Of a stretch of DNA of 59,511 bases, positions 33,487 to 42,552 are shown piece by piece. The DNA lies in NCBI RefSeq assembly GCF_022179385.1, contig NZ_BPQS01000032.1:1-59511 (forward strand), in the 5' to 3' direction. The stretch comes from Methylobacterium longum (GTDB taxonomy: Bacteria > Pseudomonadota > Alphaproteobacteria > Rhizobiales > Beijerinckiaceae). A program made the translations under genes and the position numbers. The notes below the pieces were generated by a model, which was given only the letters and a program-made list of their open reading frames with translations, was not told where the DNA came from and did no database searches. Numbering within the stretch: the stretch's first letter is position 1; each line of letters starts with the position of its first letter.

Positions 33487-34692
33487 TTGAGACGAGGACC
33501 TGGGCAGCTCAGCGCATTGAAGGTTTCTCGAACCCGGGAGCCGGGCCTCTACGCTGATGGTGGGGGCCTCTACCTTCAGGTCACAAACGCCGAGGCCCGC
33601 TCGTGGATCTTCCGGTTTATGCTGAACGGCCGCGCTCGTTCGATGGGCCTCGGATCCCTGCATACCCTGATGCTGGCCGAGGCGCGTGACAAGGCCACCG
33701 AGTGCCGGAAGCTCTGCCTCGACGGGATCGACCCGATAGAGGCCCGGGAGAAAGCTCGCGCCGCCGCGCGGCTCGACGCAGCCAACACCATCACCTTCGA
33801 CGCCTGCGCCGAGGCCTACATCGAGGCGCACAGGAAGGGCTGGCGCAACGCGAAGCACGCTGACCAGTGGCGCAACACCCTCGCCACCTACGCCTCGCCC
33901 GTGTTCGGCACCCTCCCCGTCCAGGCGGTCGATACCGGTTTGGTGATGCGGGTAATCGAGCCGATCTGGGGCGAGAAGACCGAGACGGCGACGCGCGTGC
34001 GCGGGCGCATCGAGTCGGTTCTGGATTGGGCCGCTACCCGTGGCTACCGGCAGGGTGAGAACCCCGCCCGTTGGCGTGGCCACCTGCAGAACCTCCTGCC
34101 GAAGCGGTCGAAGGTTCAGCGCGTCGAGCACCATGCCGCCCTCCCCTTTGTGGAGATCAGCAAATTTGTTTGCGAGTTGCGCCGGCAAGGTGGCACCTCG
34201 CCTCTGGTGTTGGAGTTCACGATCCTCACGGCTGCACGCACGGGCGAGGTAATCGGAGCTAACTGGGATGAACTCGATCTCGTCGAGCGGATTTGGACTG
34301 TGCCGCCCGCACGCATGAAAGGCGGGCGCGAGCACCGGGTGCCGCTCTGCGATCGGGTTGTAGAAATCCTCGAGGGCCTCAAAGTGCTCGGAGACAGGTA
34401 CGTCTTCCCTGGCAACAAGCGCGGGAGGCACCTGTCCAACATGGCGATGCTAGAGCTGCTGAAGCGGATGGGGCGGCCGGATCTGACCGTTCACGGTTTC
34501 CGGTCAACATTCCGCGATTGGGCTGCCGAGACGACGCATTTTCCGAACGAGATGGTGGAGATGGCGCTCGCCCACATCATCGAGAACCGGGTCGAGGCCG
34601 CCTACCGGCGCGGTGATCTCTTTCAGAAGCGGCGCGAGTTGATGAACGCTTGGGCGAATTTCGTCGTTGGGGCCACAGGAGAAAGGTCGTGA
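33487..34692 (+). CDS. Tyrosine integrase (P4-type, DUF4102 N-terminus)
   Basis: About 401 residues. The N-terminal DUF4102 arm-binding domain shows REPGLYADGGGLYLQV and MGLGSLHTLMLAEARDKATE. The catalytic domain has the first arginine in TAARTGEVIG, HGFRSTFRDWAAE (HxxR box), the histidine in ALAHIIENRVE and the nucleophile tyrosine in AAYRRGDLFQKRRELM. It integrates and excises the element that follows. Start choice is uncertain: the frame is open from 33373 without family similarity, and a TTG at 33487 fits the domain start. It overlaps the next gene by four bases (GTGA). Confidence 0.9.
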   Translation: MRRGPGQLSALKVSRTREPGLYADGGGLYLQVTNAEARSWIFRFMLNGRARSMGLGSLHTLMLAEARDKATECRKLCLDGIDPIEAREKARAAARLDAANTITFDACAEAYIEAHRKGWRNAKHADQWRNTLATYASPVFGTLPVQAVDTGLVMRVIEPIWGEKTETATRVRGRIESVLDWAATRGYRQGENPARWRGHLQNLLPKRSKVQRVEHHAALPFVEISKFVCELRRQGGTSPLVLEFTILTAARTGEVIGANWDELDLVERIWTVPPARMKGGREHRVPLCDRVVEILEGLKVLGDRYVFPGNKRGRHLSNMAMLELLKRMGRPDLTVHGFRSTFRDWAAETTHFPNEMVEMALAHIIENRVEAAYRRGDLFQKRRELMNAWANFVVGATGERS

Positions 34693-35225
34693 GCGACAGT
34701 GATCGCCGGGTAAAGCTTCGAGAAACGGTGGAAGATCTAATCGCGCACTCTTGTGAAGCTATTGCTTTTGAGGGAACAACAGCAATTGAGAGACACGCGC
34801 TTAGATCTGCAAATTACGAACTTTTAGACTACTACAATAAGCTCGTAAAAACTACCGATGCGCTAGATAAAGAGGCTTCAACAGAAGTCGTTGAGATCCG
34901 GAATGCGGCAATCGGATTGATCAACGCCAGCATGGGGATCAGCTCATTAGCCTACCGAATTATGACGGCACGCAAGCTCGTCCTGAAAAAGCAGGCGAAA
35001 ATCGCGCGAGCTTCCCGCGCGCCCAAGGTGGAGAAGTGGCGAGGTGATCGGCAAGCATTGCTACTGAGGCATCTGCCAGATGCAGCCGAAGCGAAGCGGC
35101 ATCCCTGGAAGACCGCAGAGTCGATCCGCGACGCCCTGAATGCTGACCTCATCCGGAGCGGTCGCAAGACAGGAGTGTCCACGAAGACGATCGGCCGGTG
35201 GATCGACGAGATGCCGGAAACATAA
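34689..35225 (+). CDS. Hypothetical protein of the integrative element
   Basis: 178 residues from a GTG overlapping the integrase stop. The first two thirds are AT-richer than neighbours and strongly helical (ANYELLDYYNKLVKTTDALD). The C-terminal part (TAESIRDALNADLIRSGRKT, then STKTIGRWIDEMPE) looks like a helix-turn-helix that could bind DNA. Co-translation with the integrase suggests a role in excision control. No family is recognised. Confidence 0.6.
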   Translation: MSDSDRRVKLRETVEDLIAHSCEAIAFEGTTAIERHALRSANYELLDYYNKLVKTTDALDKEASTEVVEIRNAAIGLINASMGISSLAYRIMTARKLVLKKQAKIARASRAPKVEKWRGDRQALLLRHLPDAAEAKRHPWKTAESIRDALNADLIRSGRKTGVSTKTIGRWIDEMPET

Positions 35226-35357
35226 TCCGGACATTTCTTCAAAGCTGTCCGACACGCTTCAAGAAACGCGGAAGTTAAGTTCGACACGGCAACAGAGAGG
35301 GGCCACTCCTAAGTCGCAGTCCGCCGAAGAACCGGTGGGCACATAAGGACAGCAGCT

Positions 35358-35585
35358 ATGAACTTTCACAAGGTTCAGGCGTCGCAGGGAGACCTGCGTG
35401 CGTCAACGGAGAAGCTTTGCTTCACGGTCCCCGAGGCCTGCTTCAGCACTGGCCTCAGCCGCTCGACCATCTACATCTTGCTGCAGCAGAAGAAGCTCCG
35501 ATCCATCAAGATCGGCAGTAAGACCCTGATCCCGGCGGACAGTCTTCGCAGCTTCCTCAACTCCCTTGAGGCGGAGGCTGCCTGA
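35358..35585 (+). CDS. Excisionase-type helix-turn-helix protein
   Basis: 75 residues. The MerR-like winged helix of the excisionase family is clear: TVPEACFSTGLSRSTIYILL is followed by KKLRSIKIGSKTLIPADSL and a short C-terminal helix. Such proteins direct the integrase towards excision or activate element genes. GGACAGCAGCT precedes the ATG. Four genes follow closely on the same strand. Confidence 0.82.
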   Translation: MNFHKVQASQGDLRASTEKLCFTVPEACFSTGLSRSTIYILLQQKKLRSIKIGSKTLIPADSLRSFLNSLEAEAA

Positions 35586-35588
35586 GCC

Positions 35589-35792
35589 ATGAAAAAGAAA
35601 ACCCGCGCACAGCGTGGGCTGCGGCGGGTCTCTCAAAATGTCTTCTGCCGGGTCGACATAAAGAGACATACGGCAGCCCAAGCGCTTCGGCAAGATCATC
35701 TCGCGGCCCGTTTCGGGTTGACGCCCGCGATGGCCGGCGTCGTAGCCGAGCTGACCTTCCCCGACAAGAATATACGGGGGGCGGCGCGATGA
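35589..35792 (+). CDS. Small element-encoded protein
   Basis: 67 residues. It has a basic start (MKKKTRAQRGLRRVSQN) and a helical end, HLAARFGLTPAMAGVVAELT, of a kind seen in small phage-type proteins of Alphaproteobacteria. It starts three bases after the excisionase gene and overlaps the next start by four bases. The 5' end of the gene also forms a GC-rich hairpin with an A-tract. Function unknown. Confidence 0.5.
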   Translation: MKKKTRAQRGLRRVSQNVFCRVDIKRHTAAQALRQDHLAARFGLTPAMAGVVAELTFPDKNIRGAAR

Positions 35793-36139
35793 GGAGCATC
35801 CCATACGGCCGAATTTTCAAGGCAATATTGAGCGACGCCGGCGTCGACATCCCTCGCAGTCAGATCGTTGCCGTGCTTCGTCAGAGCACCGCTGAGCTCG
35901 GCAGCTCTGTTGCAGAAGTCTTCGCGGCTGACGTCGCCGCGTACCCTGACGCACCGCCGGATGCCCTTGAACTCGCTCGGCTTACAACCTGCAGTGAGAT
36001 CGACAGCATGATCAGGTCCGTCATGGTCGAGTGGCAAATTCCGCGCTCGGCGGACACAGAGAGTTTGGTCCAGCTCACTGAGCATGCCTTCAACGTGCGG
36101 CTCCGCGCTCTGAAGGACACCGGCGGGGGTGCGCGATGA
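35789..36139 (+). CDS. Hypothetical element protein
   Basis: 116 residues, acidic and helical (GRIFKAILSDAGVDIPRSQI, then PPDALELARLTTCSEIDSMI). It has ATGA overlaps with both neighbours, so it is part of a coupled operon leading to the primase and helicase. No known family. A role in replication or regulation of the element is inferred from position only. Confidence 0.6.
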   Translation: MRSIPYGRIFKAILSDAGVDIPRSQIVAVLRQSTAELGSSVAEVFAADVAAYPDAPPDALELARLTTCSEIDSMIRSVMVEWQIPRSADTESLVQLTEHAFNVRLRALKDTGGGAR

Positions 36140-36435
36140 TCCCCGTCGGACCCCAGTACGGCCTTTGGGCCGCCAATCTGCATCCCGGCGAGCGTATTGC
36201 CCGGCTGCGTTGTCTGACGGCGATTGCGCATCTCTCTTGCGGCCCGCGCGGTGCCGAGCTGGTCGCTCTGCTTCGGGCGACAGAGGCTGACGAAGCCGCT
36301 GTTCCTGGTGCTCTGGCGGCTTTGAACCGGCTTGCCCCGCTCGACCGCCGCCGCATCGTGCCGACCTACGCGGTTCTTACCGGTCCGGTCCAGCAGCCGA
36401 GCCTGACTTCTAAGATCGAGGGTCGGACATGCTGA
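36136..36435 (+). CDS. Hypothetical element protein
   Basis: 99 residues. IPVGPQYGLWAANLHPGERI and ALLRATEADEAAVPGALAAL suggest a small helical protein; GERIARLRCLTAIAHLSCGP is the most distinctive stretch. It overlaps the previous gene by four bases and the primase gene by seven. No family is recognised. Confidence 0.6.
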   Translation: MIPVGPQYGLWAANLHPGERIARLRCLTAIAHLSCGPRGAELVALLRATEADEAAVPGALAALNRLAPLDRRRIVPTYAVLTGPVQQPSLTSKIEGRTC

Positions 36436-37364
36436 CCCTCAAGCAATTCGCCAGTGCCCTGTGCGGCAAGATCGTTTCAGGCGGGGTCAGCTTTGCTCCG
36501 GAAGGTCACGGCCGCAGAGACGCCTCAGGTCGTCTCTTCACCGATCCGACGGCCCGGAATGGCTACCGGATCGCCTGTCTGTCCCCGAAGGATGACCCAC
36601 TGAGGGTTCGCGATTACGTGGACGCGCGATGCGGCCTCCCTCTTTGGGAGCCGGGTGGTGGCGGTTGGCACGGGATCGGGCGCATCGACCCGCAGGAAGT
36701 TGCTCGTCGGGACCGAGCCCGGGAGAAACTCGGTCTTGCCCAGAAGGCAGAGGACCGGATCAAGACCGAGCGCGCCGACCATATCTGGCAGGAGGCTGAG
36801 CCTGACCCACGCGGTACCCTGGTGACACGGTACCTCGAGGAGCACCGTCGCCTCGATCTGCCGCGTGACGTATGTGGCCATGCGGTTCGGTTTCACCCGG
36901 CGGGCCCTTGGGAAGGGAGCCGCGCGCCCATGATGCTCTGCGCCCTGCGGGACATCCACACCAACGAAGTGGTCGGGCTTCATCGGACTTGCCTCGATCC
37001 GGCCACGGCCGCGAAAGTCGGCCGGAAGATGCTCGGTCGGGCGAAGAACACCGCGATCAAACTGACCCACGACTTCGAGGTCGCCGCCGGCCTGCACATC
37101 GCCGAGGGCATCGAAAGCGCGCTGGCCGGCATGGCGATCGGGTTCGCCCCGATGTGGGCGATGGGGAGCGTCGGCGGGATCGCAGCTTTCCCGGTGCTGA
37201 GCGGCATTGAGTGCCTCACGATCTGCGCGGAGACCGGCGACGCCAGCGCCGCAGCGGTGGAGCGGGTGGGGGCCCGCTGGGATGAGGCCGGACGCGAGCT
37301 GCGGGTCTGCCGCCCACGCTACGGTTCGGACCTGAATGACGCGATCAGGGAGGTAAGAGGCTGA
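36429..37364 (+). CDS. Toprim-domain primase-like protein
   Basis: 311 residues. The N-terminal third resembles the zinc-finger-less primase leader of phage and plasmid proteins (LSPKDDPLRVRDYVDARCGL). The Toprim part begins at GLHIAEGIESALAGMAIGFA, which carries the catalytic glutamate, and continues to the acidic motif around ICAETGDASAAAVERVG. The usual DxD is less clear. It probably makes RNA primers for element replication with the helicase encoded immediately after (TGATG overlap). A regulatory rather than catalytic Toprim protein is possible. Confidence 0.8.
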   Translation: MLTLKQFASALCGKIVSGGVSFAPEGHGRRDASGRLFTDPTARNGYRIACLSPKDDPLRVRDYVDARCGLPLWEPGGGGWHGIGRIDPQEVARRDRAREKLGLAQKAEDRIKTERADHIWQEAEPDPRGTLVTRYLEEHRRLDLPRDVCGHAVRFHPAGPWEGSRAPMMLCALRDIHTNEVVGLHRTCLDPATAAKVGRKMLGRAKNTAIKLTHDFEVAAGLHIAEGIESALAGMAIGFAPMWAMGSVGGIAAFPVLSGIECLTICAETGDASAAAVERVGARWDEAGRELRVCRPRYGSDLNDAIREVRG

Positions 37365-38593
37365 TGGACGGCCGCATTCCGATCGATCCAGAGAGCGTGG
37401 CGACCGTTCATCCGTTCCGGCGTGACAAGCGGGATTTGGTTGACGAGGAGCGGTTCCCGCCGTTGGCCGACGAAAACGGCGAACAGGCGCGCCAGCGGCC
37501 GTCCTTTCCGATCCTGCATGTCGACGATTTGGAGATCGGTGACGAACCGACTTGGCTGATCGAGGGCTTGCTGCCGGCGTCCGGCTTCGGCATCGTATAC
37601 GGGCCGCCCAAGAGCCTGAAGTCCTTCCTCCTGGCTGATGCCATGTTCCATGTTGCGATGGGCCGAACATGGGCCGGACGCGAGGTGATGCAGGGTGCTG
37701 TCATTTATGTGACCGGTGAAGGCGTCGAAGGGTTCAAGCGCAGGCTGATCGCTATGCGTCGCCACTACGCCGTCGAGGGGCGGCGGGTGCCGTTCCTGAT
37801 GGTTCCAGTTGCGCCGGACCTTGGTCATGCCTGCGGTGATGATGTGGTGCTGGTGAACAGCCTACGGGCCTACCTCAACAGCATCGGTAACCCACCGGTC
37901 CGGGCGGTCGCCATCGATACCCTCGCCCGCAGCATGAAGGGCGCGGACGAGAACGTCGCGAAGGACATCACTGCTTTTGTCGACAACTGCGAACGGATCG
38001 GGGTCGCGCTCGACTGCATCGTCCTCGGCGTTCACCATGCCGGCAAGGATGTGACGAGGGGCGCGCGTGGATCAAACGCCCTGGACGGGGCGGTCGACGT
38101 CATGTGGAGCGTCGAGAAAGGCGAAGTATCGAGCACCGCCACCATCCAACACATGAAAGACGCAGAGGCCGGCACGAGCTGGCAATTCCGGCTCCTCCCG
38201 GTGGTGCTTCGAAAGGGAGGCGCAGAGGTTCAGGAAGTGCGCTCTGCTGTGGCCGAGATCATCACGCCGCCTAGCAAATCAGACCCTGCCACAGTGAAAC
38301 GCAGAGGCAGACCGCTCCCCGATCGAGCGCGCCTCTTGTTGAAGGTGCTTCAACACGCGATCGACGAAATGGGTGAGACCGTCCGGGGCGATCCCAACGT
38401 GCCGATTGAGGTCCGGGCGTTGCGACGTGAGAGCCTGAAGAAGTACCTCGAGCTAAAGGGTTATTGGGATGATCTCACCACCGCCGCGAACAATCGGGCC
38501 CGGCTCAGCACAGACACCAAGCTGCTGTTAGTCCGAGGGTTCGTCGGCAGCACGCCCAATTGGTACTGGCTCAACGATGGAGCCTGTCGATGA
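37364..38593 (+). CDS. RepA/RecA-like AAA ATPase, probable replicative helicase
   Basis: 409 residues. Walker A is YGPPKSLKS near residue 82. Walker B lies in VRAVAIDTLARSMKG, followed by IVLGVHHAGKDVTRGARGSN, a pattern typical of RepA/DnaB-like hexameric helicases of plasmids and phage satellites. The C-terminal 110 residues have a winged-helix-like stretch (LRRESLKKYLELKGYWDDLT). With the primase-like gene just before, it forms a P4-alpha-like replication pair. Short GCGCAGAG repeats follow the stop codon. Confidence 0.85.
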   Translation: MDGRIPIDPESVATVHPFRRDKRDLVDEERFPPLADENGEQARQRPSFPILHVDDLEIGDEPTWLIEGLLPASGFGIVYGPPKSLKSFLLADAMFHVAMGRTWAGREVMQGAVIYVTGEGVEGFKRRLIAMRRHYAVEGRRVPFLMVPVAPDLGHACGDDVVLVNSLRAYLNSIGNPPVRAVAIDTLARSMKGADENVAKDITAFVDNCERIGVALDCIVLGVHHAGKDVTRGARGSNALDGAVDVMWSVEKGEVSSTATIQHMKDAEAGTSWQFRLLPVVLRKGGAEVQEVRSAVAEIITPPSKSDPATVKRRGRPLPDRARLLLKVLQHAIDEMGETVRGDPNVPIEVRALRRESLKKYLELKGYWDDLTTAANNRARLSTDTKLLLVRGFVGSTPNWYWLNDGACR

Positions 38594-38595
38594 GG

Positions 38596-38621
38596 GCGCA
38601 GAGCAGCGCAGAGCAGCGCAG
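38596..38621 (+). repeat. Short tandem repeats (iteron-like), GCGCAGAGCA units
   Basis: Two full and one partial copies of a 10-base unit stand directly after the helicase gene. Related GCGCAGAG or CGCAGAG units continue to 38710, where they enter an inverted repeat. The position beside a primase and helicase suggests a replication origin, but a simple sequence repeat is possible. Confidence 0.45.
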
Positions 38622-38682
38622 ACGTCTCAATTCTCTGCTCCTGGCCACCCTCCGCTGACGAAGCGCGCAGAGCCGCAGAGGG

Positions 38683-38710
38683 CGCAGAGGGGTTCTATAG
38701 AACCTCTGCG
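38683..38710. repeat. Inverted repeat built from CGCAGAGG arms
   Basis: CGCAGAGG(GG)TTC and GAACCTCTGCG are complementary around a TATA centre, apart from two extra G on the left. It could be an origin hairpin, an operator or a transcription-termination structure. It closes the run of CGCAGAG repeats. Confidence 0.5.
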
Positions 38711-38751
38711 CCTCTGCTCTCTCGACAGGTCTGCCCGAAGACGCCCGCCGA

Positions 38752-38976
38752 ATGGACTGCCGTCCTCGACACGCCCGCAAAGGCCGAAGCCGTCGAAGCG
38801 CACCAGACGGTACGTCTGCGTCGGGATCCGCGTGTTCGCACTGCGAGCATGAGCAATTGCTAGCCTGGCCGCGGGTCAAGTGGGAGAAGGTGCTCCCGAA
38901 CGGGACCGTCACCTACGACGTGGCTGATGATCGGACGGTACACGAGCATCGCCCGCACACTGCCGGCATCCTGTGA
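38752..38976 (+). CDS. Possible small zinc-ribbon-like protein
   Basis: 74 residues. The C-terminal half has a CxxC pair (SACSHCEHEQLLAWPRVKWE, then VTYDVADDRTVHEHRP) that resembles the end of small element proteins placed after such helicases. The first half is arginine-rich and may not be translated. Support is weak. Confidence 0.3.
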   Translation: MDCRPRHARKGRSRRSAPDGTSASGSACSHCEHEQLLAWPRVKWEKVLPNGTVTYDVADDRTVHEHRPHTAGIL

Positions 38977-39238
38977 CCACGAAGTGGTCCAGGACCAATA
39001 AGTCCATTCTCCGATCTACCCGACGACAGTGACGGTGTCTTCCTTGTCAGGGCCATCCAAGGCAGTCGAGCGACGTATTCGAATTCCTGGTAGTTGCACG
39101 ACAGCTTCGCAACAGGTCGGCCCCCCAGGGATCGTGCAAGCTTGATGGAGAACATGTCGAGCAAGGCTGCTCTGCGCCCCGTGGCTCCGGCCGCAGAGCG
39201 TCTTCACATATCATAAGTCAGCCACCTACAATGCCATC

Positions 39239-41704
39239 TCAAGCTACTTCCGCTATCAAGAGCATCTGCTCTCTAGAGGATATCCATTGACGAGTATAAT
39301 TGGGCTGTTGGTCAATAACCGAAAAACGCCGAGCAATTTCTCGCGCCAGATCGACATAGTTTTGCTCAAAATTTTTCTCGATTATTCGATCATAAATGTT
39401 CTTCGCCTTCCGCCGTGCGGAGTTGGCCGCATAAACATGTAATGCGATTACATTGTTAATCGGATCAGGCCCCTCGTCTAAGCTGCCTTTGGCTTCCTGA
39501 TACCGGCCGAGTTCAAGATTAAAGCTCGCGAGCGCAGCTCGGATAAGTCGCCTCTCTTTGGCGAAAGGTACTCGTTCAGACGCCTGCTGAAGGGCCTTGA
39601 CTGCAGCAGTCAATGAACTCTCCGCCCTTATGACCATGGCTTTCAGTACGACTTGGCCCCAATCGAAGGCGGTTCTCGGCGGAGAGTCATTTAGGCCGCG
39701 TTTTGCTTCGGCGAACCGACTAAGTTCAATCAGCACCGAAATGCGCGCGTTTATAGCGGGGCCATATGTTGGCCATTTATCAAGCAGCGTATCGAGCGCA
39801 AAAAGAGACGCCTCCAAATTCCCAGTGCGTCGAAGGATGTCCGCTCGATTGAAGGCAACCCAACGGTTCTCAGGGAATTTGCGTTGTAGGATGTCAAAAG
39901 CCTCTAACGCCTCAGAGGCAGGTCGAGTCTTTCTCAGCATACGTGCCTGACCGATCCCAAATATCGGTTCATGAGGAAAACTGGCAGCTCCAAATCTGAA
40001 TACTTCCGCAGCCTCGGAGTAACGTTTTAGATCTTCGAGGACTTCAGCCTTTCCGATAATTGCTACGGTGCTAAATGGAGCCCGCTCAATCGCTAATTCG
40101 AAAGCTGATAGAGCTCCATCAAGGTCTCCCATCGCTCGAAAGACTTCGGCTCTTCCGCAGAAGACCGCTTCGTTGTTTGGCGCCTCAAGTGCGCATTCAT
40201 CATATAATCGGATGGCATCCTTGTAGCGGCCAGCCAACTTGTATGCGTTAGCTTGCCCACTTTTGGGAATAATGCCGCCTTTATTCTTTATCGCCATCCC
40301 ATAAAATTTGATCGCCAGTTGCATATCTCCTGCATCGACCAAAGTTGATGCGAGCCCCGACCTAATTATCGGATTAGTTGCCCACCGAGCGGCTAATGCC
40401 TCGTACTCGCGGCGAGCTTCTTCAGTACGATTGAGATCACGAAGACACTCTGCTGCGCCAACATAAGAGCGCCAAACATCGGGTATAGTTGGCCAATCTG
40501 TAGCTGTATCGAGATATTTGCGTCGCGCATCTTCGAATTGTCCAGAAATTCTGAGAATCCGAGCGCGCATATTGCTGGCGAAGGCTCCGTTGCCCGCCTC
40601 TTCCGTCAACTTGAGCGCTCCCTCCGCTTCGGAAATCTTACCAGCGCAGATCAATGCATCTGCGAGTTGACCCGATGTCAAGGGATCGCGCGGGTTTGCT
40701 CTATAGGCACGCTCCGCCCAATCGAGTTGTGCCTCGGTTGCACCCAGTTCCTTCGCTTCTCGCGACAAGACGTCAAGCGTTTTAGCGATATGTTCAGCCT
40801 TGGACGAGGTTTGCTGCTCAACGATCAGCGAGTTAGTCAATTCGCGTGCCTTAGCAAGATTTCCTATCTTTAATTCGCTAATAATGGCGGCCTGCTTCAG
40901 TCTCACTTCTTCGAGAATAGACTGGCCGCTATCTGATTGCCGCGACGACGCATTGCGTGCCGAATAGCGCTCATCATCATAAGCGGCGTCGATTGAATTA
41001 ACAATTTTGGGTGTTCTGGTCCGTTCTAGACCAGGCCGCAGCATCGACGTCCATTGCTTTATCGGTTCAGCGAAGCCTCTATGTTGACTAACAACTTGCA
41101 AGCGCAGAAAGTTGAGGTCCGCATTTTGTGAAAGGGCCAAGGTAAATTTTTTAAAAGTGCCGTCGCCTATAAGGCGGTTTTTGCAAATTTCCTTTTCCCG
41201 CTCTCCTCCAAATGCCGCAGGATGAACCCTCTCATAAGCGGCGCTTACTTTCGCAGCGTGATCCTGAATAGCAATAATATCTTCAAAGATGGCGCGAGTG
41301 ATCGGCGTCGCCTCTGTCGCTGACATTACAGCGTCCGTTTGCACAGTCGTCCCAAGCTCTTTTGACATCAACCTATTGGTAACAAAATCTTTTACGCATT
41401 CCAGCTCGAACAGTTCTTCGGCGCATTCAGCATACTCGATTAGATCGTCAGCGTCCCCATCGGCAGCGACAAGAAACAAAAATAGTCGTAAAGCGCGGTC
41501 GCATGCCCAGGCGTCTTGTACAATCTGTCGCGCGACCTCTAAAGAACGTACTTCTACGGTGTCGAGATCGGAACAACCCTGAAAGTGCAGATGGATCTCA
41601 GATTTGTCGATCGTGCGTACGACATCGAGATTGGCTTCGCAAAGCGTATTAGCTTTACCAAGCACTACTATCTTTGCCGCTTCACCTGAAAGGAGAGCTT
41701 TCAC
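39239..41704 (-). CDS. Large TPR-repeat protein, second gene of an uncharacterised pair
   Basis: 821 residues from a GTG overlapping the partner stop by one base (TAGTG). The first 250 residues are not repetitive: KIVVLGKANTLCEANLDVVR, then an acidic helical part. From about residue 290 to 750 there are many 34-residue tetratricopeptide-like repeats (such as GRYKDAIRLYDECALEAPNN and GDLDGALSAFELAIERAPFS), a scaffold for protein binding. No catalytic motif is seen. The DNA is visibly AT-richer than the surroundings, indicating acquisition. It lies directly behind an integrative element and may be its cargo; a defence or toxin-control role is an inference. Confidence 0.75.
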   Translation of the reverse strand: MKALLSGEAAKIVVLGKANTLCEANLDVVRTIDKSEIHLHFQGCSDLDTVEVRSLEVARQIVQDAWACDRALRLFLFLVAADGDADDLIEYAECAEELFELECVKDFVTNRLMSKELGTTVQTDAVMSATEATPITRAIFEDIIAIQDHAAKVSAAYERVHPAAFGGEREKEICKNRLIGDGTFKKFTLALSQNADLNFLRLQVVSQHRGFAEPIKQWTSMLRPGLERTRTPKIVNSIDAAYDDERYSARNASSRQSDSGQSILEEVRLKQAAIISELKIGNLAKARELTNSLIVEQQTSSKAEHIAKTLDVLSREAKELGATEAQLDWAERAYRANPRDPLTSGQLADALICAGKISEAEGALKLTEEAGNGAFASNMRARILRISGQFEDARRKYLDTATDWPTIPDVWRSYVGAAECLRDLNRTEEARREYEALAARWATNPIIRSGLASTLVDAGDMQLAIKFYGMAIKNKGGIIPKSGQANAYKLAGRYKDAIRLYDECALEAPNNEAVFCGRAEVFRAMGDLDGALSAFELAIERAPFSTVAIIGKAEVLEDLKRYSEAAEVFRFGAASFPHEPIFGIGQARMLRKTRPASEALEAFDILQRKFPENRWVAFNRADILRRTGNLEASLFALDTLLDKWPTYGPAINARISVLIELSRFAEAKRGLNDSPPRTAFDWGQVVLKAMVIRAESSLTAAVKALQQASERVPFAKERRLIRAALASFNLELGRYQEAKGSLDEGPDPINNVIALHVYAANSARRKAKNIYDRIIEKNFEQNYVDLAREIARRFSVIDQQPNYTRQWISSREQMLLIAEVA

Positions 41705-42552
41705 TATTTCTCCTCCACAACAGCACCATCTTTGCGAAGGGCCTTGGCCGCCTGGCGCCAGATACTTCTCTCCACACGCGGCTTTGGATCCGGTCCGGAG
41801 ACTTTTTCTATGCACTTACGATGAATTGGGCCATAAATATGAACTTCAATGAAATCGTTATCCGCACCTGACGCGGCCTGCTTCATTAGCACGGCCGCGA
41901 ACTGTTTATCAGCCATACCCTGATTTATTTCCGAATGAAGCTTGGCAACCGCCAGGGTCTGTCTTTGATCCCATGTCGCTCGGTAACCCAACGGGGGCTT
42001 TGTGCCGGAAACAACATTATGGCGCATGTTAAAGATAAATGGATTTTCCTCGAAAACAGACGCGCGGTTCTCGATTGTTGGCTCGCGTAAAACTACACTA
42101 TAAGGGCCATAGTGTTCCATTCCATTGTCATCTATTGTCAGAGCAGAAAAATTTATTTCCTCATAACTAAAGGGATTAATCGTACTCTCAGCTGAGGCTC
42201 GCTGCTGGTCCCAGTGAGATGTGTCTGGAATGCGGCCAAGTAGTTTGACTTGCTTATGAAACGACTGGAATAACGGACTGTCGCCATTGATCCAACTACT
42301 CAACGCGCCGAGTGAGCGGTTCATCACCGCTTTAGATTGTGCTACCCTCGTCTCAAAATCTTGTAATTCTGCGATTGTCTGCCGAACGGCAGCAGAGTCT
42401 CTGGCTGTCGTTGCACGACGCGCGAGCGCTTCTTTTTCCTCGGTCAGATTTGCCGTCCGTACATTTGGGAAGCCGACCGGTTCCTGGCATACTTGGCACG
42501 CAGTTCCGCTTAGTGGCACCTCTGCCCCACAGTTCCCGCAGTTCTGCGCCAC
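41704..42552 (-). CDS. Zinc-ribbon protein of unknown function, first gene of the pair
   Basis: 282 residues from a GTG at 42552. A four-cysteine zinc ribbon opens the protein: C5, C8, C19 and C22. A coiled-coil-like helix follows (residues 30-80). The C-terminal domain contains EHYGPYSVVLREPTIENRAS, NPFIFNMRHNVV and FIEVHIYGPIHRKCIEKV. The YG-x-xxVVLR segment followed by a charged NRAS-x-F stretch faintly recalls ADP-ribosyltransferase-like toxin folds, but I cannot establish that. It is AT-rich relative to neighbours and coupled to the TPR gene. The longer frame to 42687 lacks family character. Confidence 0.6.
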   Translation of the reverse strand: MAQNCGNCGAEVPLSGTACQVCQEPVGFPNVRTANLTEEKEALARRATTARDSAAVRQTIAELQDFETRVAQSKAVMNRSLGALSSWINGDSPLFQSFHKQVKLLGRIPDTSHWDQQRASAESTINPFSYEEINFSALTIDDNGMEHYGPYSVVLREPTIENRASVFEENPFIFNMRHNVVSGTKPPLGYRATWDQRQTLAVAKLHSEINQGMADKQFAAVLMKQAASGADNDFIEVHIYGPIHRKCIEKVSGPDPKPRVERSIWRQAAKALRKDGAVVEEK

